From: Ancylostoma caninum
Lineage: Eukaryota; Nematoda; Chromadorea; Rhabditida; Ancylostomatidae
Reading direction: 5' to 3'
NCBI GenBank assembly: GCA_037903475.1
Contig: JBAJFG010000483.1
Coordinates: 124,001-188,000 of the forward strand
DNA length: 64,000 nt
Shown here: in pieces, positions 34,764 to 46,845 of the stretch
Position numbering within the stretch: the stretch's first letter is position 1
Layout: each line of letters starts with the position of its first letter
Position numbers and translations under genes: made by a program
Notes under the pieces: generated by a model
Database searches by the model: none
What the model saw: the letters and a program-made list of their open reading frames with translations, nothing else
What the model was told of the DNA's origin: nothing

Positions 34764-34864
34764 ACATACATATATTTGGTTGAATAAAAATAAATAGTAG
34801 GGCTTTTTTCGCGGCATCTTTTCCCGTCAAAAATCAACACTCTTCGGATACTTACATACACCTC

Positions 34865-35466
34865 ATGAAAGTTTTCCTTTTAATTTTTCTCTTTTTCATT
34901 CCAGCAGAAGTGTCACTCAAAATCATACCCACATTCGCCATCAACATGCCCTACCATTTTGATAAAGATTGGAATGCGGCACAGTTTCCGCAAACCTTTT
35001 GGTGATGGAACAGTCAGCAAGCTAAGTTGATAGACGATTCATATTCACAATCTATTGGCTTCTGAGATGAAGGAGGAAAAGGTTGTCTATCAAATTTCGT
35101 GCGCCAGGTGAATGGGGAACTGTGTAGGAAGTAGGAAAGCCACATCTTTCCCTCCCCCCCCCCTCACCCCGAAACGCTCCGCAAACTAGCTACTGAGTCC
35201 CCACGAATTTCTAGGAAGAAATATAACTGAACGTGCCTAAATTCCCCACCGATTTCTTGCAGTTGATGAGTAGACTTCAATTCTGGAGATTCTCATCCAT
35301 CAAACCTTCCCTTCCACGACTGCCAAAAGTTCCTGGTCGTCGAAATGTGATCGGTCGAGGTCTTCCTTCTTCGCCAATGAAGATTGTTCCACCTCATTTC
35401 AACTACTCAAACATTTTTCGACTTTTTTTTGTTGATTGCTCTTCAGTCAAAATTTCGATGAGATCA
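34865..35466 (+). CDS. Possible small secreted ORF and following exon
   Basis: An ATG at 34865 opens a 46-codon frame to TGA at 35003-35005 whose start reads as a signal peptide (MKVFLLIFLFFIPAEVS). The same bases are also a textbook polypyrimidine tract and acceptor (TTTTCATTCCAG), so the hydrophobic stretch may be an intron end and the true exon may begin at about 34907. A second open segment follows TTTCTTGCAG at 35264 (RLPKVPGRRNVIGRG...) and runs to 35466. The two do not join in phase with the donors I can see. Both are tentative. Confidence 0.2.
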
Positions 35467-35572
35467 TGAAATGAGTGTGCTGTAATCCAACCTTTAACAA
35501 AGTGGTGAAGCACACAATCGCAAACCTAGATACTAGAACTGACAGTACCTATATTGAGGTAAAGAAGAATCA

Positions 35573-35790
35573 TTGGGTGTAGGTCATGATGAGGCGAAAC
35601 GGGGCGGTTTCTTCCCGCCCTACTGCGTGAACTCGTCCAAACTCACATTCCAACTTGCAAGGGCAAATATGGTGAAATTGCGCGCAAATTAGTGCAAATC
35701 GGTCCTGGAGGGCGGGGCGGAGGTTTGACTGAACCGATCGCAAACACACTGTTCACCCACTTTTGCTTCATCATGACCCACACCTAGGAT
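35573..35790. mobile_element. Foldback MITE-like element, ~215 bp
   Basis: The inverted ends share GGTGTRGGTCATGATGARGC (left from ~35578, right ending ~35788). The interior has GC-rich inverted patches (GGGCGG) and no coding frame. The outermost bases (AATCNT) also match between ends. Confidence 0.65.
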
Positions 35791-37234
35791 TTGCTTGAAA
35801 AAAAGAACCACTTGAGTAGCGTCAATTCTCAACCAGAAAAGAAGTCGCTAAAAAAGCCATATTAATTAAGTTCAAACTCATACGTGGACCTTTCCTATGT
35901 GATTAGGCAAAATCATAACTCCTAATGGTTATGATCCGAAGGATCATTCGGTTTCTTCAAATTTGACAGGAATCCAACGAAATTTGTCTTGCTGGTGGTG
36001 AGCAGGAACGTGTACAAAGAACAAACACAAAACGCAGCCATATCTGTGAGGTGTTCTGCTCTTTGGGATACCAACAGGTAGATCAACTATAATGAAGCGC
36101 AGACCCCCCAAGACCCCCCATCGTGACGTGGGTGGGTGAAGGCAGCGACTGTGATTGGCTGCCTCACCCACTTTCCCCGAAGCCAGTGGACGACTTTGCG
36201 TGAACAAGGTAGATCAAAAGAACTCCGATGGAAGATGTACTATCTATGCCACATGGGTTGCAAAAGAGTCATGCCAATGAAGAATGCCAGCTTCCTGAAG
36301 CAGCAATTTGGAGGTTTGATGGATGAGGATTTGACTTCGTAATCTGTCTCGCGAATCAGCCAGGTAGTCTGCTATTGGACTGTTATCCCTGTTTTGCCAG
36401 GACGGCTATCAGCGCAAAGCCCCCCTTTCGCTCGGGATAAGTTCTTTTTTTGTGAGTTCAGAGGGTCCAAAAGTAATATGGCACATGGGTCCTCAAGAAA
36501 GCGCTGCGAAGCGGCGCTTTTGCTCTGTTGAGAGCTAATTCAGAAAAGAAATTTTTAATCCTGGGGGTTAAATATAGTTCTGAGTCAAAAAGTTGTCCCG
36601 ACCTCATCCCAACACCTTCGTTGGAATTTCCGAACCATATATGCTGAAGATATAAGGTTATTCGTGGATTTATGAAAGTATAACAGGTGCAGGTCATAGC
36701 CTGTCACTATTCATACATTTTTAGAATGCCCTTACCTCATCATTCCACAAGCAATAGTTGTTTAATGAAACTAATTTTTCACCCATTGCAAATCTAACTT
36801 TGTGATATATGTACTTTTATTCACGTGACAAGTCGAACACTTTAAAGACATAAAAAAAACAAAACCAAATATTCTGTTTGTTTCTCAATCACATAATACT
36901 GACATTTCTTCTTCAATCCCCCAATTCTGGAAATCTCTAAGTACCGTTATTTGGCACGTCAGTTTGTTGCTCGGCTTTGTCGTTGGGGATCAGTCACCGC
37001 CGGAGTCCGTTTGTGTCCGGATCGCAGGAGTGCCGGAATGTACGGAGGTATACTCCATATAAATAAGTGTATACGCCATATAAATAAGTATACGCCATAT
37101 AAGTACAAGAAAGCATTTCTACATAACTAGTTCCACTTGCTTAACATTGCGTCTGGGTTGTTTGGAGGGATTACAGGAAAAAGGAAAGGTTTCAACCATT
37201 GAGAGAACCTTACCATCGAATGTAATGCAAATGA
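35791..37234. other. Gap with small repeats, no supported gene
   Basis: This contains an imperfect hairpin (36132-36171: GTGGGTGAAGGCAGC against GCTGCCTCACCCAC) and three copies of a ~22-bp unit (ATACGCCATATAAATAAGT) at 37049-37104. The frame at 36458-36697 (-) shows no domain. Confidence 0.45.
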
Positions 37235-37379
37235 CTAGCTTGTGCTTGTTTTCGCTTGACTGTCGGTTACAAGAGCACTGCACGATTTAATAACAGTCTT
37301 TGACGGAAGTCGGGTCGGAAATAGTATGAACAAAAATGGAGAATGCAGAGTGCATTCCATACATGCAGTAGATGAAGCT
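37235..37379 (-). pseudogene. Orphan frameshifted receptor TM7 exon
   Basis: The minus strand reads FIYCMYGMHSAFSIFVHTI, clearly homologous to the TM7 exons of receptors A and B. A 1-nt deletion then shifts the frame before the RPDFRQRL words, an in-frame TAA follows, and a further shift restores a tail ending KTSTS-stop that parallels receptor A's VGTSAS-stop. The acceptor is degraded (AAG). No other exons of this copy were found. It is a broken fourth paralogue or a duplicated last exon closest to receptor A. Confidence 0.8.
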
Positions 37380-38251
37380 TAATACAAGCGTTTTCAAAGT
37401 GCGCTGAAGTGAACACTATCATGGCAACGTCCTATGGGAGAACGTTTCATCGTGTAGTGGAATTGCAAGCAACTCGCATTTGCTCGCAAGCATCTCGCGT
37501 TCACTCGCATTTCCGTTTTTCGCGACTTATAATCAACATTGCGTGAAGTGTTCTGGATATACCATAATATATGTGTAATAGTCAAACAAAAAGCCAAATA
37601 AGTGGAAGAAGATACAAATATCGATAAGAAGAATTCGCGAAATGGAGTTCATATCGGTAAATGATTAAGATGGCATCTAATTGAAGTACTGAAGACACTT
37701 TGAAATGTTTTGACCCACTGCCAAGGTGTCGTGGCCATTCCTGGCACTTTCTCTTTGTCAACGAGTGTTCAACATTCACATTCATGTGGGCGCCTTCGTA
37801 TATCCGGGCAAAAAATTCATTACCACTTTCGATGGGGTGGCTTCATCAACTCTCAGGCAAAATTGATGTGCACAAAAAAACTCCTGCAACAAGTTATAGG
37901 TGAATTATTCTACATGACAAGAAGAATTCCACAAGAATTCTACAAGAATTCCAAGATATCGTTGAGATCGATCAGGATACAGTCTATGGAGACCAATGGA
38001 AAAGTTCACGATCGTCGAGAGTCGTTTCGGTGGAAAATGAACGGGTGCTGATTCAGCTTCGCGCATGACCATATCTCATTGTACATGGTAGTACATACGG
38101 TAGTATACGGTAATGTGAGTTTTGCATCTCGAGAGTTTTCGCCCAAATTTCCTGAAAAAATGTATCCACACCTGAAAAAGATAAAGAAAAGCACAGTAGG
38201 TGGAAGACTTTCAGAAGGGTTACCATTTATACGGAGTTACCACTCACTTGA

Positions 38252-41200
38252 CTACTTCGAAATTATTTTGGCCAAAATAAAGTCCTCAACATTAGCATTA
38301 GCTCGCTTAATCCCAAGCATGCCTAGCAGCCGTTTTCGGAACTCGGGTCGAAAAATAGCATACACGAAGATGGACAGCGCTGAGTGCATCCCAAAGAAGC
38401 AGTAGATGACACCTAAATAAACAGTCTTCATCTTCTTTACCAGTGTTCGATGAGCGCTTCTGTGTTAGTATTTATCCCAGTGAGCTTTCGGCGCATAGCG
38501 CCTTCCTCAGACCTTAATGCATACAGAACAATGCGCAACGTAATACATTTAACAATTGTTAACGTGTATGACCGACCGAGTACGATGGATAGAGGAGCAG
38601 ATGTGAATGAGTAACAAGTATGCATAGTATCTGATGTTATCTAAAGAATACAATTGTACACAATACTAATACTCCTAAGATATCAAGGCTGTAGTCAAGC
38701 AATTAGTTTCAGCGCCTCTGCAAGCTCCTCCCTGTTGTTGATCTCCGGCTGATACCGCTCGATTTCTCGAGCCTCCATGATCTTTCTGTGAAGGGTGTTC
38801 TCGAGATGACGGTGTAACACAACGACTTCGAATTCTGGTGCGGAATCTCGGGTGTGTACCGTCGTGCGGTGCCTGGAGAAACTGTTGTTGGGGAAGGTTT
38901 GTGGGTGCTCGAATGCTCGACGATGGTCATCCAACCGCTTTCTCAGCGGCCTTCCACTTTCTCTAATGTATCGGTGACCGCATCCGCTACACTTTATCAG
39001 ATACACCGTACCGCGCAAGTAGCTAATCTTTTGGTCGGTGCAGTAGCGTCATCTCTCTTCGTCGCATTCTTCTTCATACAAAAGGGACGAGGTCGCCAGG
39101 TCTTTGAGAGTGGGGGGAGGTTGGAATATTAGTCAAATTAGTCACAATGGAAGTCGTGACCTCTTTACGATAGCGTTAACGCGTCTCGTAAGCTGTTCGT
39201 TGCGGCAACACCAGTGGAAACCCATCTCGAGCCGAATACGGTCTCCAAGTCGTCACTTCTCCACTGCTGTATCCGTTTTCAAAGAAAATGCGTTCGATTG
39301 TCTCATCAGTTTCTGAAATGCCCGCCGCAATCCGTTCGCTGGTTTGGCTCAAATTCCTTACTACATTCACTTTCATGAAGGTAGGACTTGAAATAATAGT
39401 TGCAAGGTCAGGCATGACCAGCTACTTTTGATTGGGCTGTGCGATCATTTGCTCGCTCTCAGAATTTCCTGAGCACGCAATGCACTACTATGCACGCGCG
39501 GTAGGAACAAGGTTGTTGAAATCCCTCGAATATGGTAGATACGTTTTCCACTTGTTCTCAACAGATGACTTGCACAAGTAGTGAAACTAACTTGAAAAGC
39601 TACAGAACTCCTTCTACTCTCGCCCTGGTCAAGTTTCTCTTTTTTTTTCAAAAAAAAGTGTAAAGAGGGCTCAAGAATGATGTGTACACAAGTGATTCGA
39701 ATGGGGCGTCCATCCGCTTAATTAGACAGTGAGCGGTTGGTAGTGCCACAACATCACTGTTGTCACATAAAAGGTGAGCATTAGTCTGTGAGCTAGATTT
39801 GTGATGGGGAATAGTTTTGTTAGCATGGTTCTGGAGAGATTTGATCGCATAGTTGGCTTGTCGGATCACCCATTTTAGGCGCTAAGGACAGTAATTCACT
39901 GAAAAGTCAGCATCAATTTCTTGCCAGCCTCGTGTATAGCTCAAGCAAGAATTGAAATATGCACACAGTTTGAAAGTCAATAACTCCATAAGAAATGATC
40001 GCAACACGAAATGCTTGGAGATTACATACAACATCTCCCAAAATACTGTATAATTATTGGACTATTGGGAAGTTTGCATTTGGTTCTGCCCCAACTTCTG
40101 AAAACATATACGCGCGAGGCTTTAAGCATTTTGATAGTAATGGTCACAGTATGGAGGCTTCAAGCTCACAAGATGACAAGGCAGCGGCTCATACGATTTT
40201 GGAGCTGTGGAACGCCCACTCTGATCTCTCGTTGTAACTCCTCTGAGTTTTTACTGGGGGAAAATCTGAGGACGATAATGTATACTACAAATCTATGTAT
40301 AAACATTTTATGCCATTACAGATGCTGTTGTAATTCAACTCCTATAGAAGTCAGAGCTAATGTTTTTGTTCTCGATTGGTCTCGAGGCGGCAAAGAATTA
40401 AAAAAAAATTAATAAAGAATTAAAAACTGAGTTGTTACCAGCGGCGTTCTCTGAACATCTTCAGGGTGCGGACTATGTTCTCGAACAGAAAATTTTGATA
40501 TCATATTTCTGCCTCATCGAAGGACCGCGAGGCCCACTAGCTCTAACATTCCGGTCCTCCATCCCAGGTACTCCGTGCACCTAACCTACAATTTTCAAGA
40601 CAGGAGTGCCAGGCTACGAAGACAAAACCACTTTTAACTATGGGCAGGAAGCTGTTCCCCAGTGGTAAGGGAAAGAAGGTATAGCCGCCAATCGCATCCT
40701 ATCTAAACCCTACAGAATTCCTCTACCCTCCAAAACTCCCACTGATCCATTTCTTGCGGAACTTCGCTGTCAAATACATAGCGGCCTTCTCACAAAATCC
40801 GAGAAGACGCTTGTAGGCTTGTAATGATTCTAAAACTTATCAGGTCGGGCATCAGTCGTATTATGTTTTCAAGCTTTCTAATTAACTTTACCACACTAAA
40901 AATAGCTGTGTTTGGATCGTTTTTACATGAGATATAAAGAAAAGTTCCTGCCAGGGTATAGGGTACATAGGCCGCACCCTGTCTAAGCCAAAGCTCATAA
41001 CATAATCTTCCCCTACATATTACGCGGTGCAGTATTTTTTCTTTTAACTTTTCATTACCTACCGATTGTGATGTGCCCAAATTTCACAGCTTTCCATTCG
41101 TTGAGAACAACTGCCACATTTGGAATTGAAACCAAAGTAACAGAAATAGCTGTGATGCTGAGCACCATCTTTTGCCTTCGATCCTCATCTCGTGAAGGCG

Positions 41201-42496
41201 TCTGAATCGATTTTCGAAGTCTCAAGTAATAGAGGTTTTTCAAGTGTTAGTTAAGGGCAATGTATCCATGTTTTTTTTTAACGAAAAAAAGTGACCAACT
41301 TACTCGACCTTTCCTCATTTTGAAGGAAATTACTATCAACACCGCCAAAGAAAAAACGTAGGACGCGGCGGTGAAAAGATGATGTGTGGTACCATAAGCC
41401 CTTCCAGTTGTCTCCGACACATTACACAACCTCCACTTTAGTATCCTGTCGCTATTTATAATCAAGATCACAGCAACTGAGATGAACACCTAGATGAAAT
41501 TATTTGCTAGTAATGAAAACCCAGTGATTTTAATCTTGATTTGATTGGGGTAGCAAGGAGAGGTAACAACAGATTAATACTCAAGAACGGAGCGCTATTT
41601 GGAAAGAATTCCTCACTGTTTTGATACGTTTGGTGTTTACATGTGGCGGTGGAAAAGTGAAACTAGAAGTGAAAAAATGAAAGAGACGATGGTTAGAGCT
41701 ATTGTTATTGTACGCGGCGATTTTTTTGGGGTTTGATTTGTATGGCTTGGTTTCTTTTCCGGGAGCCTCGGCTCTCTGGATAACACCAGCATTTAGGGAG
41801 TGGCTGTGATTACTTACGAATGTTAATGTAAGAGCAGCTCCTATAAGATAAATCCTATAACGATTCTTCCACCTGTATCGGTACCAGTTGGGAAATTGCA
41901 CTGCAATGACTCTTTCCACAGCAATCATCACAGTCATGAAAGAAGGAAATTGGCCTGAATCATAAAGTAGTTTCATTGTTCGACGGGCTAAATTATAATG
42001 GATCCATGCGTGCTTTGTGCCCATAGCGTTTAGAATACCCCGAGTTCAACTCGTTACTGTGATTTTAAACGTTTATCTAGGCGTCTTGAAGACACGCATG
42101 CATCGAGCACGAAAGCTATATTATTGGATAACAATAAAAAGAATGTGAACCTGCAAAAAGCATTATAATTGGCCACGGTGCCAATAGACACTCGTTCCGT
42201 TGTATTTCCATAAAGTATCTGCCTTGTGATATGAATATCATACGAAATGTTCCAGAAATAGTCAGAGAGAATCCATTGGCCTAAAGCAACTCAATCGTTC
42301 ATGAAAACTGGAAAAAGTATAACATAACGCAAATGTAGCTCACCAACTCTCCTATAGATAAAGCAAGGAACATAATATATTTGCTGCGAAAATTCTTTGA
42401 AGAAAAAATCACTATGCAAGTAGTACAGGAAACACAAACACAGATCCCTACAGCGACGTAAACGGAGAAGCGAATATAGAAATCACCAGCCAAATG
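38252..42496 (-). CDS. Receptor B: nematode seven-TM chemoreceptor (Srsx-like)
   Basis: Six exons on the minus strand: 42496-42344 (TM1), 42280-42151 (TM2), 41954-41818 (TM3-4), 41489-41304 (TM5), 41201-41063 (TM6), 38412-38252 (TM7, stop TAG). Lengths and phases match receptor A exactly, except that the TM2 exon is one codon shorter. The joined product is ~301 residues without stops. Key words: VERVIAVQFPNWYR at TM3, LCNVSETTG before TM5, RRQKMVLSITAISVTLVSIP in TM6, HSALSIFVYAIFRPEFR in TM7. Donors include GTAAGT, GTGAGC and GTAGGT. It is closest to receptor A. The 2.65-kb last intron carries a Penelope-like relic. The start-codon exon is not identified (an acceptor precedes TM1). Confidence 0.8.
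38437..39415 (-). pseudogene. Penelope-like retroelement relic with GIY-YIG endonuclease
   Basis: The frame 39018-38695 encodes GTVYLIKCSGCGHRYI followed by GRPLRKRLDDHRRAF and, near the end, IMEAREIERYQPEINNREEL. This is the GIY-YIG endonuclease domain at the C terminus of Penelope-like elements. Upstream, 39415-39176 reads a linker region (VVRNLSQTSERI...PLVLPQRT) in another frame. Between them are a frameshift and three stops. The YIGETGR consensus has become YIRESGR. The RT domain is missing, so this is a 5'-truncated, decayed insertion in the same orientation as receptor B, inside its last intron. The 3' tail (RRKLTGI word, ~38460-38510) recurs near 59.35 kb. Confidence 0.75.
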
Positions 42497-43561
42497 CTAG
42501 AAATCATTCAAAAAAAAAATGAAAAACCATCAACTTAGAACAGGTTGTATGGTTCATCACCAACGCACTCAATGAAGAGTGACTTAATGAACCCTGTCAT
42601 CTCATGGTGGGATTTGTGCAAAGAAATGTAACTGCGTCGTAAATTTCTACGCTAATTGTGTCATTATCTCTCGCAGTCATCTAATTGCTAGATGAAGCTT
42701 AATATGAAAAGTGGTCCTCTTGTTCGACTTACGCAACGTATTTTCTTTTTCGTTATTTGATTTACGCAATTTATTAAACAATCGCGCTGTTTATTAAACA
42801 AACCCTACAAGGGAAGTGCACGAGCTTAAGCTGCTTATCCGAGACGAGACCTGTATGAGAGCTGTCCAACGTGATGTTAGAAGCTATTTTTGAGATATGC
42901 GAAATGGCTTACAGTATCCCAGAGTTCCATACCGATGACCTTCGACCATGCTGATAAGACAAGGATACTGCGGCAGTGTGGCATACCTTCAGTTCCTCCC
43001 GTGGAGAATTGTGGACTTCCTTGTGCAACTCGCGACGCTGATTTCAGATCAGTTTTTCACTTCTACAAATCTTGTTTCTATAAGGAGTTACGCTCGTTCT
43101 TCACGCGGGCAAACAGGGCAGTACATATGTAGGGCACACACAGAACGCAGCAGTGGCACAGGTGATGTCGCAATATATTTTCAGTTTTTGTACATAGGGG
43201 TAATTTCAGACTCTCATCACGATTATCAACATCATTTTGCATGAACATCAACATAATCTGTCATTTTCCTACCGAAATCGGTAATTCTCGTATTTCTATG
43301 GTAATTCTGAGCTTCTCTAAATCATGTGACAGATTTCAAGTAAGGGCTATAACATCATGTTAGACAGGCATTCTAAGCTTATATGTGGCGTCCTGGGATG
43401 ACAGCTTAAGTTGCACACTGCACTTCCCTTGTCAGTATTTTCTTTTTGGTTCAAAGAAAATGGCCGCATTGATGAGCACCACTTTTCACAAAAATATGCA
43501 AATTTTCACAGAAATACACACGGTCTACTCTTTTTTTTTTGTAGACAGAACTACTTAGAGA
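42497..43561. other. Upstream of receptor B, no supported gene
   Basis: This should hold the promoter and first exon of receptor B, but no splice-compatible ATG exon could be picked. Other short frames have no features. Confidence 0.4.
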
Positions 43562-43760
43562 AGTGTTGCCACACTCAACGCGGATTATAGCACCCGCCGT
43601 TATCGTTGGCGTGATCCGGATACATACCCATTTTCGAGGTAAACGTTGACGGTGACGTTGATGCACGAGCCAACGATAATCAATGCGTATCAATATCAAG
43701 GCAGCATTAGCGAGAGCGGCGCAGGTTGCCATGCCTCATATTGGGCATAATGGCAACACT
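43562..43760. mobile_element. Foldback MITE-like element, 199 bp
   Basis: The ends AGTGTTGCCA (43562-43571) and its inverse (43751-43760) enclose a second inverted pair, TTATCGTTGGC (43600-43610) and GCCAACGATAA (43669-43679). It is non-coding. Confidence 0.6.
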
Positions 43761-44559
43761 GAAGCGTGGTTGAGATGACAGCAGAAAAGCATAAAGCGGA
43801 ACATCTTATGATCACGAATTGAAATTAAAAATTAAATCCCCCTAAATAGAAGCAATTTACAGTTTTAGATTGTGATGACAAAGGTTCTCTATATTTGCTC
43901 TATTTTGAAGTATTGTTTCTTCATCGATACTGTTATTGTAAAAAAAATCAAGATTTCCTTCACAGTTAATCAACTGAAGGCTCCTTTAATGTGTTGAATT
44001 ATCCACGTATAATGAGTGTAGATTGTGGTGCATTTTCCGCGAATACGCGAAGAACGCTGCGAGGCCGCTCCGCTCGCGCTGTAATAGGCGCTGTCGTGGC
44101 GAATCAGTATTTTTCAATAGTTTTTCATCATACTTCATGGCAACTATCAAGAAAACTAACTAACTACCAAGAAAACCCTTTTATTTGTTGCAGCAGCGAG
44201 GATTCTTGCGAGTTTAAGACATTTTGCGGTTGCGCTGCGTGCTTCTCGAAGCCGCGAAACCGCACAGTTATCGATACCTATTGTAACTTAGAAAGGAATA
44301 GCTTTCATTTGATTCATTGAAGATTAGTTATCTTGTTGAGTCCAGAGATCGGGTGGCAGTAGCGCTGAAAGATAACAATTTACCTCGTTGGCCATTGTTG
44401 AAGTTCGTTCGGTCTGGAATAAAGAAGTAGGCTCTAGTGTTCAACCATACAGTAGTCTGTTCTGAAGCAATTGAATGCAATTTGATAACCGAGCAACGAT
44501 CACTGGAGGCGAACACAAAGAAACTTTTTGCAGATATACGCAAATTACAACTGACTTAC

Positions 44560-44943
44560 AAACCTAATTAGATGGTTGCTTTTAATTATGCTTTCGTAGT
44601 AGTATTCAATTTTGAAGTGAGTACATTGAATAAGGGAAACAGCAAAAATACTCAGAATAACGAGGAGCAATTGTAAACAAAAATTAGTAGCGCAATTGTC
44701 AGCTTTGTATCTGGAATAATTATAGGCCGTAGCAGAATTGTGCACTCCTCCTGAATGTGTCCTCATTCCGTCTGCACCTAGCGTTGCAGCGAAGTTCTGG
44801 GTTTTATTGTGGTGGTCGCAGGAGAATCCGCGAAAATGATCAGAAATCGTCAGATATGTGAAAAATGTGAACAGGTCTTCAATCTCCGCGAGAAGTTCAA
44901 TATTACAACGATGCAACTCTTTTGGAACTTCCATCTTGGACAT
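44560..44943 (-). CDS. Possible first exon, one membrane segment
   Basis: An ATG-initiated open frame of 128 codons ends at a good donor (GTAAGT). It begins MSKMEVPKELHRC and has one hydrophobic stretch (LQLLLVILSIFAVSLIQC) near residues 90-107. No downstream exon was convincingly joined and no family is recognised, so a chance frame is possible. Confidence 0.25.
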
Positions 44944-45048
44944 GAATTGGCCTGGGATTCATGGAACAACAACCAAATAGACTAGCAGTGGTTAGCTCTA
45001 TTGGTTGCGGTATAGATTATGTAATGCTAGGAAACAAGGAGCACGCGA

Positions 45049-45172
45049 GTTGATTTGTTAACCTGGTTTCGCTTAGTTTTCGCGAATCCTAATCCTTGTT
45101 TTAATGGACGCAAGTTGATTTGTTAACCTGGTTCCGCTTGGTTTTCGCGAATCCTAACCCTGGTTTCAATGG
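45049..45172 (+). repeat. Two-copy 65-bp tandem repeat
   Basis: GTTGATTTGTTAACCTGG starts at 45049 and again at 45114. Both copies continue with TTTTCGCGAATCCTAA and end near AATGG, and differ at a handful of bases. Confidence 0.8.
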
Positions 45173-45694
45173 TTACACAACACCGTGATTTAAAAAAATT
45201 TAAAACTGAACAACAGTTCGGTCTTTCACTGCACAGTTTTCCCATTATTTGCATTATTTCTCGAAACGTTGCTGATAAAGTTCGTGACAACAATCGAGTC
45301 TTCATATCCACTTGCCTATCAAAAGAAGAACATTTCAGTGGTAACTACTGAACATCGTACTCGTACCCACACAATTATTCTACAATAAGGTAGACCAATG
45401 TGGACCAAGCAACGAATCGGTTTTCATGAGCACGTTGAAACGGAGTTGAGAGCAGGATCAAACGATAAAAAGATGACCAACAAAAATCTCCCTACCCCTC
45501 CTTTTGCATACAAGTTGCTACCCCTCCCCCCTCCTCATATCACCTGTGCATATGCATTTCTACAAGGAATTATGGAAACTAGATGAATATTAAGGAATAA
45601 ATTGATTAGAACTCAACGATTACTATTACGTGATTACGTGATTACTCCTTATATCTAAAGCAAATTTGGCAGAAAATTGCCTTTGCGTCCTGCA

Positions 45695-45925
45695 AACTGA
45701 GCGTGCAGAACGAGGAGCAGGTTCGAGGCTAAAGTTGCTCTGTCTAAAGCAAGCATGTCTTTTCCGTGCTGTCCTTCCAGCAGTAAAGGTTTCTCTGTAG
45801 ACGTCATTGAAATAGCTAGCCAACATAGCCACATTTGATCCACCATTGATATAGAAAAGTAGTCGGTGGCGGAGCAGTACAATTTTGACGACTTGGAGGG
45901 TCACATTCCACGCGGTAGAAAACAA
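45695..45925 (-). pseudogene. Mariner transposase N-terminal relic
   Basis: The frame reads IVLLRHRLLFYINGGSN, then FNDVYRETFTAGRTARKRHA and SLEPAPRSARS. This follows the mariner N-terminal helix-turn-helix pattern (IRHCLLYxFxxGSNAxEAxRNINDVYG...FSLEDAPRSGRP). Key residues are changed (GEG to RET, SGRP to SARS). The catalytic half is absent. It is homologous to the relic at 26346-26512. Confidence 0.65.
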
Positions 45926-46591
45926 GGTAAAGCGAGAATGAGGAACGGGGCTACAAAGGTTGCAAAGAGCAAATCAACAGCTATAAGGTTGGCTACGATG
46001 GCAAGTCAAGCGAAGATCAAATCACCGTGAAAAAACAAGTTAAAAAAACCGAACGAACTTATTCTCCAATCCAATATAACTACACCTCTAGTACAGATAG
46101 AGATAAGGCTTGAGACAGATGGTACGAAAAGGTTCACCACAATGTTATGGTCGAGATGCTCTTGCCCCAACGAAGCCATAACAATTTACAGAGTGAGTGG
46201 AGATGCTAAGTTGATTGAGGGCATTGACCGGTGATGTAGCCTTCTTTAAAAGATCACCTTGAGACTGCAAGTGCTAAATCCGACGTCATGGTCCGTATTT
46301 GACATCACGAGGCAAAGGAGATACTATTGTAGCTTCGCCCCCTTTGACGTGTGAGATACTGAGTATTGTAAGCGAGAATATGTAGCATTATTGTGGTTGT
46401 GTCTGTTTTTGTCGCCGTAAGAGAATTCGTAGTATTATTTCGGAAAAGGATGCTGCAAGACCGCCTCCAGAATGGTATTGGCAGCGTCAAGACGGGCACA
46501 ACGATCATACCTCCATTGTGATTTAGTCAAGGCTGCCATTGATGGTCAGCCCGTCGACATGAAATCAGGGGTCGTTCCCCCCTTTCAACAT

Positions 46592-46845
46592 GGGCGCGTG
46601 CACGCACGCAGTCAATGGCTCGATAACGCCCGTGATTAACCAAGCCTTCCATCGGTCAGTGAATTTTTGCAGGAAGAGTCTGAGAGGATCAAATACTGAC
46701 TTGGTTTATCGGATACCTCACCTCTCCCCCTCCTCCAGGTCACTGCATAAGACAGGTACGCATTAAATGTCTCTAGCATGCTCAGATGAAGTCGAATGCA
46801 TGGCGCATCCCACGAACCTCACCACTTTATCATTTATCCTCCATC
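46592..46845 (+). repeat. SINE copy 1 (tRNA-derived family)
   Basis: This aligns along its length with 52729-53018: GCGCGTG head, AACCAAGCCTTCCATC, GAAGTCG.ATGC, GCGCATCCCACG, and a CACTTTATC.TTTATCC tail. The head has lost most of the A-box region, and the B-box is degraded to GGCTCGATAAC. It is an older or damaged copy. Confidence 0.7.

Noticed and set aside
40011..40412. 133-codon plus-strand ORF
   Set aside because: It lies opposite the last intron of receptor B, with unremarkable composition, no domain and no splice support.
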